A stretch of 64,000 bases of DNA, from NCBI RefSeq assembly GCF_009649785.1, contig NZ_WJOK01000001.1, positions 1 through 64,000 on the forward strand, written 5' to 3'. Shown piece after piece: positions 52,420-61,709 of this stretch (positions are counted from its first letter, which is position 1; each line of letters starts with the position of its first letter). The translations under genes and the position numbers were made by a program. Source of the stretch: Agrobacterium tumefaciens. Its GTDB lineage: Bacteria > Pseudomonadota > Alphaproteobacteria > Rhizobiales > Rhizobiaceae. Below the pieces are notes generated by a model, which made no database searches, was not told where the DNA came from, and worked only from the letters and a program-made list of their open reading frames with translations.

Positions 52420-53343
52420 ATGAGCGCCTCTGATGTCACCACAAGCGTGGAACTCAACGGTATCGGCAATCCACCGGTAAGAGCCAGTTCGGCAAGAATA
52501 TCAGGCCTTGCTGCGAATTCACGATCGCGCCGCCGCCATGGGCCATCGCGCTTTTCCTGGCTGGTGCCGACGATCTACATCATCCTGCTGCTCGTGCCGA
52601 TCTACTGGCTTATCAATATGAGCTTCAAGACGAACACAGAAATCGTCTCGTCGATGACGCTTTATCCGCACCAGCCGACGTTGCAGAATTATCGGACGAT
52701 CTTCACGGATTCATCCTGGTATTCGGGTTACATCAACTCGATCATCTACGTCGTCATGAACATGGTGATCTCGGTCTCGGCGGCACTCCCGGCGGCCTAT
52801 GCCTTCTCCCGTTACCGCTTCCTGGGCGACAAGCACCTGTTCTTCTGGCTTTTGACCAACCGCATGGCGCCACCTGCCGTCTTCGCGCTGCCCTTCTTCC
52901 AGCTCTATTCCGCTTTCGGGCTGATCGACACGCATATTGCCGTGGCGCTGGCGCATTGCCTGTTCAACGTGCCGCTGGCGGTGTGGATTCTCGAAGGTTT
53001 CATGTCGGGTGTACCGAAGGAAATCGACGAGACCGCCTATATTGACGGCTATTCCTTCCCGAAATTCTTCGTGAAGATTTTCATGCCGCTCATTGCCTCC
53101 GGCATCGGTGTCGCCTGTTTCTTCAGCTTCATGTTCTCGTGGGTCGAGCTTCTGATCGCCCGCACGCTGACGACGACCGACGCCAAGCCGATTGCCGCGA
53201 CCATGACGAGAACCGTTTCCGCCGCCGGCATGGACTGGGGCCTGCTTGCCGCCGCCGGCGTGCTGACACTCATACCCGGTGCGCTGGTGATCTGGTTTGT
53301 TCGCAATTACATCGCCAAGGGCTTTGCGCTGGGGAGGGTTTGA
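52420..53343 (+). CDS. glpQ: GlpQ (rhizobial), glycerol ABC transporter permease
   Basis: The 307-residue MalG/UgpE-type permease has an N-terminal cytoplasmic extension of about 40 residues rich in Ser and Arg before the first helix (FSWLVPTIYIILLLVPIYWLIN). The EAA-type loop is ETAYIDGYSFPKFFVKIFMPLIASGI. It partners GlpP. The name follows rhizobial usage and does not mean a glycerophosphodiester phosphodiesterase. It starts three bases after glpP and ends one base before glpU, consistent with one operon. Confidence 0.9.
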   Translation: MSASDVTTSVELNGIGNPPVRASSARISGLAANSRSRRRHGPSRFSWLVPTIYIILLLVPIYWLINMSFKTNTEIVSSMTLYPHQPTLQNYRTIFTDSSWYSGYINSIIYVVMNMVISVSAALPAAYAFSRYRFLGDKHLFFWLLTNRMAPPAVFALPFFQLYSAFGLIDTHIAVALAHCLFNVPLAVWILEGFMSGVPKEIDETAYIDGYSFPKFFVKIFMPLIASGIGVACFFSFMFSWVELLIARTLTTTDAKPIAATMTRTVSAAGMDWGLLAAAGVLTLIPGALVIWFVRNYIAKGFALGRV

Positions 53344-53344
53344 C

Positions 53345-53638
53345 ATGACGAAGATGCCCGATTTCACCTGGATGGCATGGACCTGGCAGACGGCCGCGTT
53401 TTTCGGTGCCATCGCCGTGTTGCTGGTTGGGATGTGGTTCTGGGAACAGCTCTCGCCCGGCGGCAACCCCCGCTTCGGCCTGCTGCGTTTCGAGACAACG
53501 CGTGGCGACAGGTTGTTCATTTCGCTGCTCGGCAGCGCTTTCATTCATCTTGCATGGCTCGGGCTGATCGGCCCGAACCTGTGGTGGGCTCTCGCTCTGT
53601 CGGCGGTTTACGCAATTGGCGTTTTCCGTTTCGTCTAG
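53345..53638 (+). CDS. glpU: GlpU, small membrane protein (DUF2160 family)
   Basis: A 97-residue protein with about three hydrophobic helices (TAAFFGAIAVLLVGMWFW; LFISLLGSAFIHLAWLGLIG; LWWALALSAVYAIGVF). DUF2160 proteins occur with this kind of transporter and in rhizobia are called GlpU; whether it is part of the transporter complex is not known. It starts immediately after glpQ, in the order of the known glycerol operon. The upstream in-frame extension is ignored because it would lie inside glpQ. Confidence 0.85.
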   Translation: MTKMPDFTWMAWTWQTAAFFGAIAVLLVGMWFWEQLSPGGNPRFGLLRFETTRGDRLFISLLGSAFIHLAWLGLIGPNLWWALALSAVYAIGVFRFV

Positions 53639-53714
53639 AGCAGGAAGAACGGTGCGGCGGAGGAAAACCGCACCCGGCAGACTTCGTGCAATCGCAACCC
53701 TTGGGAGGACTGAT

Positions 53715-55436
53715 ATGCGACGGCATCTGATGACGACGACGGCAGCCATGCTGCTGGCAATGACAGGTTCCGCTTTCGCCGGAATGGAGGAGGCAAAGCA
53801 ATTTCTGGACAAGGAAATCGGCGATATGTCGTCGCTTTCGCGTGCAGATCAGGAAAAGGAACTGCAATGGTTTATCGATGCCGCCAAACCTTTTGCTGGC
53901 ATGGACATCAAGGTCGTTTCCGAATCCCTGACAACACATGAATATGAATCGAAGGTCCTGGCACCGGCGTTTACCGCTATTACTGGCATCAAGGTCACGC
54001 ACGACATCATCCAGGAAGGTGACGTCGTCGAAAAGATTCAGACCCAGATGCAGACCGGCCAGAACCTCTATGACGGCTGGGTGAATGACAGCGACCTCAT
54101 CGGCACGCATTGGCGTTACCAGCAGGTGCGCAACCTCACGGATTTCATGGCAAATGAGGGCAAGGACGTCACCAATCCTGGCCTAGATCTCAAGGATTTC
54201 ATCGGCAGCGCCTTTACGACGGCACCGGACAAGAAGCTCTACCAGCTTCCTGACCAGCAATTCGCGAACCTGTACTGGTTCCGCTACGACTGGTTCAACG
54301 ACGACAAGAACAAGGCGGATTTCAAGGCCAAATACGGCTACGACCTTGGTGTGCCCGTAAACTGGTCGGCTTATGAGGATATTGCCGAATTCTTCACCGG
54401 CCGTGATGTCGGCGGCAAGAAGGTCTTCGGCCATATGGACTATGGCAAGAAGGACCCGTCGCTTGGCTGGCGCTTCACCGATGCCTGGCTTTCCATGGCC
54501 GGCAACGGCGACAAGGGCCTGCCAAACGGCCTGCCTGTCGATGAATGGGGCATCAAGGTCAACGACAAGTCGCAGCCGGTCGGCTCGTGCGTGGCACGCG
54601 GCGGCGATACTAACGGTCCGGCGTCGGTCTATTCCATCGAGAAATATCTCGAATGGCTGAAGAAATTTGCGCCGCCAGAAGCGCAGGGCATGACCTTCTC
54701 CGAATCCGGTCCGGTGCCGGCGCAGGGTAACATTGCCCAGCAGATCTTCTGGTACACGGCCTTCACTGCCGATATGGCCAAGCCCGGCCTGCCTGTCGTG
54801 AACGAGGACGGTTCGCCGAAATGGCGCGTCGCACCTTCCCCGCATGGCGTCTACTGGAAGGACGGCATGAAGCTCGGTTATCAGGACGTGGGTTCGTGGA
54901 CGCTGATGAAATCCACCCCTGACGATCGCGCCAAGGCCGCATGGCTTTATGCGCAGTTCGTAACTTCCAAGACCGTGGATGTGAAGAAGAGCCATGTTGG
55001 TCTGACCTTCATTCGCGATACCACCATCCATCACAAGAGCTTCACGGACCGGGCCGCCAAGCTTGGTGGTCTGATCGAGTTCTATCGCTCGCCCGCTCGC
55101 GTGCAATGGTCGCCAACCGGCACCAACGTGCCTGACTATCCGAAGCTGGCGCAGCTCTGGTGGCAGGCAATTGGCGATGCATCTTCGGGTGCCAAAACCG
55201 CTCAAGCCGCAATGGACTCGCTCTGCGCCGAGCAGGAAAAAGTCATGGCCCGTATCGAGCGCGCCGGTGTGCAGGGCGATATCGGCCCAAAACTGGCGGA
55301 AGAACACGATATCGACTACTGGAACAAGGACGCCGTTTCGAAGGGCAATCTGGCACCGCAGCTGAAGATTGCCAACGAAAAGGAAAAGCCGGTCACCGTC
55401 AATTACGACGAGCTGGTCAAAAGCTGGCAGAAGTAA
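53715..55436 (+). CDS. glpV: GlpV, periplasmic glycerol-binding protein
   Basis: This 573-residue extracellular solute-binding protein has a signal peptide (MRRHLMTTTAAMLLAMTGSAFA, cleaved about residue 22). It is larger than typical sugar-binding proteins, as GlpV is. It should capture glycerol and hand it to GlpPQ. GGGAGGA precedes the ATG at 53715. A GC-rich hairpin follows the gene, separating it partly from glpK; this may set lower glpK expression or stabilise the abundant binding-protein mRNA. Confidence 0.9.
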   Translation: MRRHLMTTTAAMLLAMTGSAFAGMEEAKQFLDKEIGDMSSLSRADQEKELQWFIDAAKPFAGMDIKVVSESLTTHEYESKVLAPAFTAITGIKVTHDIIQEGDVVEKIQTQMQTGQNLYDGWVNDSDLIGTHWRYQQVRNLTDFMANEGKDVTNPGLDLKDFIGSAFTTAPDKKLYQLPDQQFANLYWFRYDWFNDDKNKADFKAKYGYDLGVPVNWSAYEDIAEFFTGRDVGGKKVFGHMDYGKKDPSLGWRFTDAWLSMAGNGDKGLPNGLPVDEWGIKVNDKSQPVGSCVARGGDTNGPASVYSIEKYLEWLKKFAPPEAQGMTFSESGPVPAQGNIAQQIFWYTAFTADMAKPGLPVVNEDGSPKWRVAPSPHGVYWKDGMKLGYQDVGSWTLMKSTPDDRAKAAWLYAQFVTSKTVDVKKSHVGLTFIRDTTIHHKSFTDRAAKLGGLIEFYRSPARVQWSPTGTNVPDYPKLAQLWWQAIGDASSGAKTAQAAMDSLCAEQEKVMARIERAGVQGDIGPKLAEEHDIDYWNKDAVSKGNLAPQLKIANEKEKPVTVNYDELVKSWQK

Positions 55437-55457
55437 TGTCTGCGTGAAATCTTAAAC

Positions 55458-55478
55458 CGGGGCGGCTTTGCCGCCCCG
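55458..55478 (+). terminator. Hairpin between glpV and glpK
   Basis: CGGGGCGG (55458-55465) pairs with CCGCCCCG (55471-55478) around CTTTG. No run of T follows (TCATTGCG), so it is more likely an mRNA-stabilising or attenuating hairpin than a complete terminator. Confidence 0.55.
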
Positions 55479-55505
55479 TCATTGCGTTTGAAAGGGAGTG
55501 ACATA

Positions 55506-57005
55506 ATGGGCGGTTATATTCTGGCGATCGATCAGGGGACGACATCGACAAGGTCGATGGTCTTTGATCGCGACATGCGGGTCATCGGTGTCGGCCAGCG
55601 AGAATTTCCGCAGCATTTCCCGGCCTCTGGCTGGGTCGAACACGATGCCGAGGATATCTGGAAAAGCGTGCTTGAAACAATCCGGCTGGCGCTTGCCGAT
55701 GCCGGTATCTCCGCTTCCGATATCGAGGCGATCGGCATCACCAACCAGCGCGAAACGACTGTGCTGTGGGACCGTAATACGGGCGAGGCCGTGCATCGGG
55801 CCGTTGTCTGGCAGGATCGCCGTGCTGCACCAATTTGCGAGGATCTGAAACGAAGGGGGCTGGAGCCGCTCTTTTCGAAAAAGACCGGTCTGCTGCTCGA
55901 CCCCTACTTTTCCGGCACGAAGCTGAAATGGCTTCTCGACAGCGTCAGCGGCCTTCGCGAAAAAGCCGTGAAGGGCGAAATCTGCTTCGGCACGGTCGAC
56001 AGTTTCCTGATCAATCGCCTCACCGGCGGTCGCCGCCATGTGACCGACGCTACCAATGCCTCGCGAACGCTGATCTACAATATCGAGGACAATGCCTGGG
56101 ATGACGAATTGCTGTCCATCCTCGACATTCCCCGCGCCATGCTGCCGGAGGTGCTTGATTGCGCGGCCGATTTCGGCGTAACGGACAAGGCGCTTCTGGG
56201 TGCGGAAATTCCGATCCTCGGCGTCGCCGGTGATCAGCAGGCTGCCGTTATCGGTAACGCCTGCTTCGAACCCGGCATGATGAAATCGACCTATGGCACC
56301 GGCTGCTTTGCGCTTCTCAATACCGGCACCGACCGGGTCGCCTCGACAAACCGGTTGCTGACGACCATTGCCTATCGCCTCGATGGCGTGACGACCTATG
56401 CGCTCGAAGGCTCGATCTTCATTGCCGGCGCCGCCGTGCAATGGCTGCGTGACGAGCTCGGTTTCATATCGGTCGCGTCTGAAGTCAGCGCGCTTGCCGA
56501 AAAGGCTGATCCCAAGCAGCGGGTTTACCTCGTGCCGGCCTTCACCGGCCTTGGCGCGCCCTATTGGGATGCCGAAGCGCGGGGCGCGATTTTCGGCCTG
56601 ACGCGTGGCACCGGCCCTGCGGAGTTCGCCCGCGCGGCACTCGAAAGCGTCGCCTATCAGACTTTCGATCTTCTGGATGCCATGCGCAACGACTGGGCGG
56701 GCGACAATGGCAAGACGGTGCTCCGGGTCGATGGCGGCATGGTTGCCTCGGATTGGACCATGCAGCGGCTGGCGGACATTCTCGCTGCACCGGTCGACCG
56801 GCCGGTATTCCTGGAAACCACCATTCTCGGTGCGGCATGGCTCGCAGCATCGCGCGCCGGCATCTGGCCGGACCGGGAGGCCTTTGCCGCCCATTGGAAA
56901 CGGGATCGCCGTTTTCTGCCAGATATGGATGAGACGGAGCGTAAGAGCGCCATCGCGGGGTGGCGTGATAGTGTTGGCCGCTGCCTCTCGAAACGGGAAG
57001 ATTGA
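55506..57005 (+). CDS. glpK: GlpK, glycerol kinase
   Basis: The 499-residue FGGY-family kinase phosphorylates glycerol to glycerol-3-phosphate, the substrate of GlpD and likely signal for Glp[20 protein letters not shown] at residues 3-21 is the N-terminal phosphate motif; [22 protein letters not shown] and [16 protein letters not shown] are further family blocks. GGGAG precedes the ATG at 55506. It closes the glycerol gene set and is convergent with the LysR gene. Confidence 0.95.
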   Translation: MGGYILAIDQGTTSTRSMVFDRDMRVIGVGQREFPQHFPASGWVEHDAEDIWKSVLETIRLALADAGISASDIEAIGITNQRETTVLWDRNTGEAVHRAVVWQDRRAAPICEDLKRRGLEPLFSKKTGLLLDPYFSGTKLKWLLDSVSGLREKAVKGEICFGTVDSFLINRLTGGRRHVTDATNASRTLIYNIEDNAWDDELLSILDIPRAMLPEVLDCAADFGVTDKALLGAEIPILGVAGDQQAAVIGNACFEPGMMKSTYGTGCFALLNTGTDRVASTNRLLTTIAYRLDGVTTYALEGSIFIAGAAVQWLRDELGFISVASEVSALAEKADPKQRVYLVPAFTGLGAPYWDAEARGAIFGLTRGTGPAEFARAALESVAYQTFDLLDAMRNDWAGDNGKTVLRVDGGMVASDWTMQRLADILAAPVDRPVFLETTILGAAWLAASRAGIWPDREAFAAHWKRDRRFLPDMDETERKSAIAGWRDSVGRCLSKRED

Positions 57006-57023
57006 CTCGAGCAAGCGTCTTTT

Positions 57024-57884
57024 TTACGCAAAACTGCCCGGTGCGATGCTCTTGCTGGATACCAGATCGGAAAGGGCGCGCACCAGTTTTGTGTCCGCGC
57101 CCTTACTTGGCTGAAGCACGAATTCCACGTCTTCGAGCGCCGGCAGGACATCAGCCGCAATCTCCCTGAGGCCGGCTGGCGCCATGCTGCGCGGTTGCAC
57201 GAGGATGCCCATGCCCGCCCTTGCGGCAGCGGTCAGTCCGCTAAGGCTGCCACAGGTGCAGACGATCCGCCACGCGAGACCTGCCCGATCCAGCGCTTCC
57301 TGTGCCGCCTTTCGAGTAATGCTTGGCGGCGGAAAGGCGATCAACGGCAGGGCGTCCGGTTGGCTCAGCATTCGCTCCGGGTCACGCGCGAGCCATACCA
57401 GAGGTTCGCGGTACAGGAAGTGGCCGAGCTTATCACCGAGTCGACGTTTCGCGAGCACGACGTCCAACTCGCCATTATCCTGCATCTGGTAAAGCACGCC
57501 GCTCAGCGACACCGTCAGCTCCAGATCGACCAAGGGATAGAGGCGGATGAATTCTTCCAGAATGGCGGTGAGCCGGCTAGCGACGAAATCCTCGGAAACG
57601 CCAAGCCTTAAGCGCCCGCGCAGGCGGTTTTCGCTGAATAGCGATGAAACTCTGCTGTCGATCTCCAGCATATTGCGGGCATAACCGAGCAGCGCCTCGC
57701 CTTCGCCCGTCAGCTTCACCTGATGGGTGCTGCGCGCAATCAACCGACGGCCAAGTGCCGCCTCAAGCCGCTGAATATGCTGGCTGACGGTGGATTGGCC
57801 GATGCCCAGCCGCTCGGCAGCCAGCGTGAAGCTGCCGGTTTGCTGAAGCATCACGAAGCTGGCAAGATGTTGAAGGTTCAGCAT
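57024..57884 (-). CDS. LysR-family transcriptional regulator
   Basis: The 286-residue protein has an N-terminal LysR HTH (LASFVMLQQTGSFTLAAERLGIGQSTVSQHIQRLEAALGRRL) and a periplasmic-binding-fold effector domain. It is divergent from the SBF-type transporter gene across an 81-base gap that contains TATC-N9-GATA, a normal LysR target pattern, so it most likely controls that transporter. The effector is not evident. Confidence 0.87.
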   Translation of the reverse strand: MLNLQHLASFVMLQQTGSFTLAAERLGIGQSTVSQHIQRLEAALGRRLIARSTHQVKLTGEGEALLGYARNMLEIDSRVSSLFSENRLRGRLRLGVSEDFVASRLTAILEEFIRLYPLVDLELTVSLSGVLYQMQDNGELDVVLAKRRLGDKLGHFLYREPLVWLARDPERMLSQPDALPLIAFPPPSITRKAAQEALDRAGLAWRIVCTCGSLSGLTAAARAGMGILVQPRSMAPAGLREIAADVLPALEDVEFVLQPSKGADTKLVRALSDLVSSKSIAPGSFA

Positions 57885-57885
57885 T

Positions 57886-57902
57886 TATCTCATATCGTGA
57901 TA
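57886..57902. promoter_or_regulatory. LysR-type box in the divergent region
   Basis: TATCTCATATCGTGATA has inverted TATC/GATA ends, fitting the T-N11-A pattern used by LysR proteins. It lies two bases upstream of the lysR start codon, so binding would block that gene while potentially activating the divergent transporter. Confidence 0.5.
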
Positions 57903-57983
57903 ACTGTTAGTCTTTGCATCCGAATTCATGATGAGCGATAGTATGGGATATTTCAAGCAAAACCGATGTCGGAAAGACCTCCC

Positions 57984-59003
57984 ATGACCCGCTTCCTGCC
58001 TGACCGTTTCACCATGATGCTGGTGGCCACCGTGATCCTGGCTTCCCTTTTGCCGATCAGCGGACAGCCGGCGGTGTATTTCGGGCTTGCCACGAAACTG
58101 GCAATCGCATTGCTGTTTTTTCTCCACGGCGCGCGGCTGTCGCGGGATGTGGTGATTGCGGGTATCTTGCACTGGCGCCTGCACATGGCGATCCTTCTCG
58201 TCACCTTCGGCCTTTTCCCGTTGCTGGGCGTGGCGATCGGTTTCATTCCCGAGAGCATTCTGCCGGCACCGCTTTATATGGGTGTGCTGTTTCTCTGCGT
58301 CCTGCCGTCGACGGTGCAATCGTCCATCGCCTTCACATCCATGGCAGGCGGAAACGTGCCTGCCGCGATCTGTTCAGCCTCCGCCTCGAATATTTTCGGC
58401 ATGGTGCTGACACCGCTGCTGGTCGGGCTGCTGTTCACGGTCGGTGGCCATGGTGGTGGATTTTCGCTGGATGCGTTCCTGCAAATCTTCCTGCAACTGC
58501 TCTTGCCCTTCATCGCCGGCCAGGTGCTGCAGCCGTGGATCGGTGACTGGATCAGGGCACGCAAGAAATTGCTGTCGCCGGTCGATCGCGGTTCCATCCT
58601 GATGGTGGTCTATCTTGCCTTCTCCGAAGCAGTTATCGAAGGCATATGGCAGACGTTTTCCGTGCGCGATATCGGCGTTGTCATCGGCATCAATATCGTT
58701 CTTCTGGCGCTTGTTCTCTGCGTGACGATGTTCGGCAGCCGGGCGCTTGGTTTCGACAAGGCGGATGAAATCACCATCACCTTCTGCGGGTCGAAGAAGA
58801 GCCTTGCCAGCGGCGTGCCCATGGCAGGAGCGATCTTCGCCGGCCAGAGCATCGGCGCAATCGTATTGCCAATCATGCTCTTCCATCAGGTTCAGCTGAT
58901 GGTCTGCGCAGTGCTGGCCCAGCGTTATGCCCGCAAGGCCCATGAAAAAGCAGCGATAACGGAAACTGTCGCTGCGGAAGGCGCGGCAGTATCCACCCGC
59001 TGA
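57984..59003 (+). CDS. Bile acid:sodium symporter (SBF) family transporter
   Basis: This 339-residue membrane protein of the SBF-like (YfeH-type) group has about ten helices. The family features are the N-terminal FGLATKLAIALLFFLHGARLSRD, LCVLPSTVQSSIAFTSMAGGN and TFCGSKKSLASGVPMAGAIF, the last two being the crossover regions that bind sodium and substrate. Substrate is unknown; relatives carry organic anions. The frame opens at 57966, but GGAAAG eight bases before the ATG at 57984 is the better start. The divergent LysR gene is the probable regulator. Confidence 0.85.
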   Translation: MTRFLPDRFTMMLVATVILASLLPISGQPAVYFGLATKLAIALLFFLHGARLSRDVVIAGILHWRLHMAILLVTFGLFPLLGVAIGFIPESILPAPLYMGVLFLCVLPSTVQSSIAFTSMAGGNVPAAICSASASNIFGMVLTPLLVGLLFTVGGHGGGFSLDAFLQIFLQLLLPFIAGQVLQPWIGDWIRARKKLLSPVDRGSILMVVYLAFSEAVIEGIWQTFSVRDIGVVIGINIVLLALVLCVTMFGSRALGFDKADEITITFCGSKKSLASGVPMAGAIFAGQSIGAIVLPIMLFHQVQLMVCAVLAQRYARKAHEKAAITETVAAEGAAVSTR

Positions 59004-59026
59004 GGGCTGAATTTTAGGCAAACAAA

Positions 59027-59049
59027 AACGGCCCCTTAACGGGGCCGTT
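59027..59049. terminator. Bidirectional terminator between the transporter and hsp20 genes
   Basis: AACGGCCCC (59027-59035) pairs perfectly with GGGGCCGTT (59041-59049). An A-rich tract on the left acts as a T tract for the minus-strand hsp20 transcript, and the right flank (CGTTTG) is weaker for the plus strand. Confidence 0.8.
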
Positions 59050-59069
59050 CGTTTGACATCCGGATCGGC

Positions 59070-59552
59070 TTAGTTGACCTGGGCCGGCGTGACCTGTGCT
59101 TCGATCGTCTTCGGCGCATCTGCGCTGTCGGAGGAGATCGCGATACGGCGCGGTTTCATGGCTTCCGGAATATTGCGGACGAGATCGATGTGAAGCAGGC
59201 CATTCTTCAGGGAAGCGGTCTGGACTTCGACATGATCAGCCATCTGGAAGCGGCGTTCGAAAGCGCGCGTTGCAATGCCGCGATACAGGAACTCGCCTTC
59301 AGACGACTTCTCATCTGCAGCCTTCTCGGCTTTCACCGTCAGCGTATTGGCACGGGATTCTATGCTTAGTTCCGTTTCATCGAAACCGGCAACCGCCATG
59401 GTTATACGATAGGCGTTTTCACCCGTCCGCTCGATGTTATAGGGCGGATAGGACTGGGCCTGTTCGGGCTGGCCGAGGCCGTCGAGCATCGAAAAAAGAC
59501 GGTCGAAACCGACGGTGGAGCGATAGAGGGGGGAAAAATCGACGTGACGCAT
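59070..59552 (-). CDS. hspL: Small heat-shock protein Hsp20 (HspL-like)
   Basis: The 160-residue alpha-crystallin-type chaperone starts MRHVDFSPLYRSTVGFDRLF, the IbpA-class N terminus. The alpha-crystallin domain spans about 38-130 (YNIERTGENAYRITMAVAGF to GLLHIDL) and the IxI-like tail motif is RIAI. It holds unfolding proteins for refolding. AGGAGG precedes the ATG at 59552; the longer frame would read through the regulated leader. From memory, Agrobacterium HspL, a VirB8 chaperone in T-DNA transfer, is a chromosomal gene of this type, but the symbol is tentative. Control is by an RpoH-type promoter and a ROSE-type thermometer. Confidence 0.88.
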   Translation of the reverse strand: MRHVDFSPLYRSTVGFDRLFSMLDGLGQPEQAQSYPPYNIERTGENAYRITMAVAGFDETELSIESRANTLTVKAEKAADEKSSEGEFLYRGIATRAFERRFQMADHVEVQTASLKNGLLHIDLVRNIPEAMKPRRIAISSDSADAPKTIEAQVTPAQVN

Positions 59553-59647
59553 GGTGTCCTCCTTATGAAGCGACTGTTTGCGGTTGATCCGGCGTCCCGT
59601 TCTGGCGACGGCCGGACATATGGCGCGGCCCCGTTCTGGCGGCCGCA
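59553..59647 (-). promoter_or_regulatory. ROSE-type RNA thermometer in the hsp20 leader
   Basis: The roughly 95-base leader is GC-rich and foldable (minus-strand GCCAGAACGGG appears twice as GCCAGAACGGGGCC and GCCAGAACGGGACG). Close to the start codon it has UCGCU followed, after five bases, by AGGAGG. This is the hallmark of ROSE elements, where U(U/C)GCU pairs imperfectly with the Shine-Dalgarno sequence at low temperature. ROSE control of small heat-shock genes is established in rhizobia and Agrobacterium. Confidence 0.75.
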
Positions 59648-59653
59648 TGAATG

Positions 59654-59682
59654 AGATGGGAATGGCTTGGCGCTCCGTCAAG
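59654..59682 (-). promoter_or_regulatory. RpoH (sigma-32) type promoter of the hsp20 gene
   Basis: On the minus strand CTTGAC (59682-59677), preceded by CCC, is followed after 17 bases by CCATCT (59659-59654). This fits the alphaproteobacterial heat-shock promoter form CTTGA-N17-CCATNT. Transcription would begin near 59647. Confidence 0.75.
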
Positions 59683-59937
59683 GGGGCGCTTTAAAGCGGA
59701 AAGGGCGACAACAAGATGAACCATCGCTGAACATCCGGTTCCAGCAACGTTCAGTTTGAGAGCCATAAATATCCGTCATCGGAGACATGCTCCGTGGCAG
59801 AAGCAATAACGTCCCTTCTTCTTCTGTCCTATTCGCCGGAACCGCGACTGCTTTAACCGACGGTTCCGGCAATTTTTTCTTTGACCTTCCGCCGTCGCCG
59901 ACCTATCCCGAAAAGGCAGAGAAGCCGGAAAAGACCG

Positions 59938-60879
59938 ATGATCGAAGCCACATTGCGCGAGAGCGAAGACAACCCGGTTCCCGGCAACCATACCGTCGGT
60001 TATTTCACCGGCCACGGCGGCAAACAGCTTCGATACGCGATCTTCCGCGCCAGCCGACACATTGCGCGCGGAACTGTGGTTCTGCTGCATGGTCGCAACG
60101 AATGTATCGAGAAATATTTCGAGACCGTCAGCGATCTGACGGCCATGGGATTCTGGGTCGCGACCTTCGATACGCGCGGGCAGGGCGGTTCCGAACGGCT
60201 GCTGAAGAAGCCAGGCGCCGGGCATGTACGACGTTTTTCCGACTACAAGCGCGATATAAGTTTGTTTCTCGAACAGGTGGTGCTGCCGGATACCCGGCTG
60301 CCATTCTTCATGATCGCGCATTCAACCGGCGCACTTGCAGCACTGGCCGCAGCACCCGGCCTGTCGAACAGGATCGACCGTCTGGCGCTTTGTTCGCCCT
60401 TTATCGAGCTGGACAGCCAGCAATCCGTTCCTTCGTCCGTCATCCGGCTGGTCGCGACCGCTTTAAGCCTGTTGGGTCTTGGAAAGCTTCAGCTCGGCAG
60501 GGATCAGCGCGAACGGGATTTCGATGGCAACCCGCTGACCTCTGACGCCAGACGTTTTGCCAGAAATCTTGCGCTGCATCGGCAATTTCCGGAACTCTTC
60601 ATCGGCGCACCGACAGCGCGATGGGTTTATGAAGCGCTGAAAACGATGGGTCGGGTGACCCGTCAGGACCATCTGACGGACATAACCATTCCTACCCTCA
60701 TTCTTGCGCCGATGCTGGATACGATCACGCCCTATAAGGCGCAGGAGGAACTCTCGCGCAACTTCCGCGCGGCGCAGCTTCTTCCCATAACCGGCGCGCG
60801 CCATGAATTGCTGCATGAGCGCGACGTTTTCCGCAAACAGGCGCTGGCGGCCATCGACGCCTTTTTCGCGCCGGAATGA
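59938..60879 (+). CDS. Alpha/beta-hydrolase, lysophospholipase/monoglyceride-lipase type
   Basis: This 313-residue serine hydrolase of the hydrolase_4 family lacks a signal peptide. The oxyanion region is VLLHGRNECIEKY, the nucleophile lies in IAHSTGALAALAA (Ser in AHSTG), the acid probably in LAPMLDTITP, and the His in GARHELLHE. GGAAAAG precedes the ATG at 59938; the upstream extension is rich in Arg and unlikely. Substrate is likely a lysophospholipid or monoacylglycerol by family only. It is divergent from the hsp20 gene and is followed by a strong hairpin. Confidence 0.87.
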   Translation: MIEATLRESEDNPVPGNHTVGYFTGHGGKQLRYAIFRASRHIARGTVVLLHGRNECIEKYFETVSDLTAMGFWVATFDTRGQGGSERLLKKPGAGHVRRFSDYKRDISLFLEQVVLPDTRLPFFMIAHSTGALAALAAAPGLSNRIDRLALCSPFIELDSQQSVPSSVIRLVATALSLLGLGKLQLGRDQRERDFDGNPLTSDARRFARNLALHRQFPELFIGAPTARWVYEALKTMGRVTRQDHLTDITIPTLILAPMLDTITPYKAQEELSRNFRAAQLLPITGARHELLHERDVFRKQALAAIDAFFAPE

Positions 60880-60889
60880 CGCGGCGATG

Positions 60890-60920
60890 ACGGGGATGGC
60901 GCGGTTTGCGCCATCCCCGT
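60890..60920. terminator. Hairpin between the hydrolase and hisN
   Basis: ACGGGGATGGCGC (60890-60902) pairs perfectly with GCGCCATCCCCGT (60908-60920) around GGTTT. It lies between convergent stops and probably ends both transcripts, although T tracts are weak. Confidence 0.7.
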
Positions 60921-60932
60921 CAGTCGCACCAT

Positions 60933-61709
60933 CTACAGTTTTGAAAGAATGGCGAGCGCCTGTTCGTGCACGGCTTTGGAACCGGCTGCCAGAATGCGGC
61001 CGCCATTTTCCGGACGACCCCCATCCCAGGTGGTGATGATGCCACCCGCCTGTTCAATCACCGGAATGAGCGCGCCGACATCATAGGGCTTCAGGCCCGA
61101 TTCGATCACCAGATCGACATGGCCGGCGGCAAGCAGGCAATAGGCGTAACAATCCACGCCATAACGGAAAAGGCGAACCTGATCCTGCACCTTGTCGTAA
61201 AGGGGCTTTTCTTCCGCCGTGAAGATATGGGGTGTCGTGGTGAACAGTACAGCATCCGACAGCGAAGCGCATTCGCGCGTGCGGATCTTGCGCTCACCAT
61301 CCGGCCCGAAATACCATGCGGCCTCGCCGTCGGCGAAATAACGCTCTTTCGTGAAGGGCTGGTCCATGATGCCCATCGAAGCGCGGCCGGCCGACTGGAA
61401 GCCGATCAGCGTGCCCCAGACCGGCACGCCGGAAATGAAGGCGCGTGTGCCGTCAATCGGATCGATAACCCAGATATGTTCGCGATCGAGACCGACATTG
61501 CCGTGTTCTTCACCAAGAATGCCGTGTTGCGGGAAACGTGCCTCGATGAGGGCGCGAATGGCGCTTTCTGCTGCCTGATCGCCTTCCGTCACCGGGTCAT
61601 AGCCGCCGTCCTCCTTGTTGGTGACGGCAATGCCTGTGCGGAAGCGGGGAAGCGTTTCAGCGCTGGCGGCTTCGGCAAGTTTGAAGAAGAAATCCCGGTC
61701 GGGCAGCAT
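60933..61709 (-). CDS. hisN: HisN, histidinol-phosphatase of the inositol monophosphatase family
   Basis: The 258-residue IMPase-fold enzyme has GILGEEHGN (metal-binding Glu), WVIDPIDGTRAF (Asp-Pro-Ile-Asp-Gly-Thr metal and phosphate site) and the C-terminal YDVGALIPVIEQAGG. In rhizobia this class supplies histidinol-phosphatase for histidine synthesis; inositol monophosphatase (SuhB-like) is the alternative. GAGG seven bases before the ATG at 61709 sets the start; the frame is open upstream. An MmgR/suhB-type small RNA is divergent from it. Confidence 0.85.
   Translation of the reverse strand: MLPDRDFFFKLAEAASAETLPRFRTGIAVTNKEDGGYDPVTEGDQAAESAIRALIEARFPQHGILGEEHGNVGLDREHIWVIDPIDGTRAFISGVPVWGTLIGFQSAGRASMGIMDQPFTKERYFADGEAAWYFGPDGERKIRTRECASLSDAVLFTTTPHIFTAEEKPLYDKVQDQVRLFRYGVDCYAYCLLAAGHVDLVIESGLKPYDVGALIPVIEQAGGIITTWDGGRPENGGRILAAGSKAVHEQALAILSKL

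Noticed and set aside
55479..57014. 511-codon minus-strand frame opposite glpK
   Set aside because: Antisense shadow almost exactly the length of glpK; no recognisable domain.
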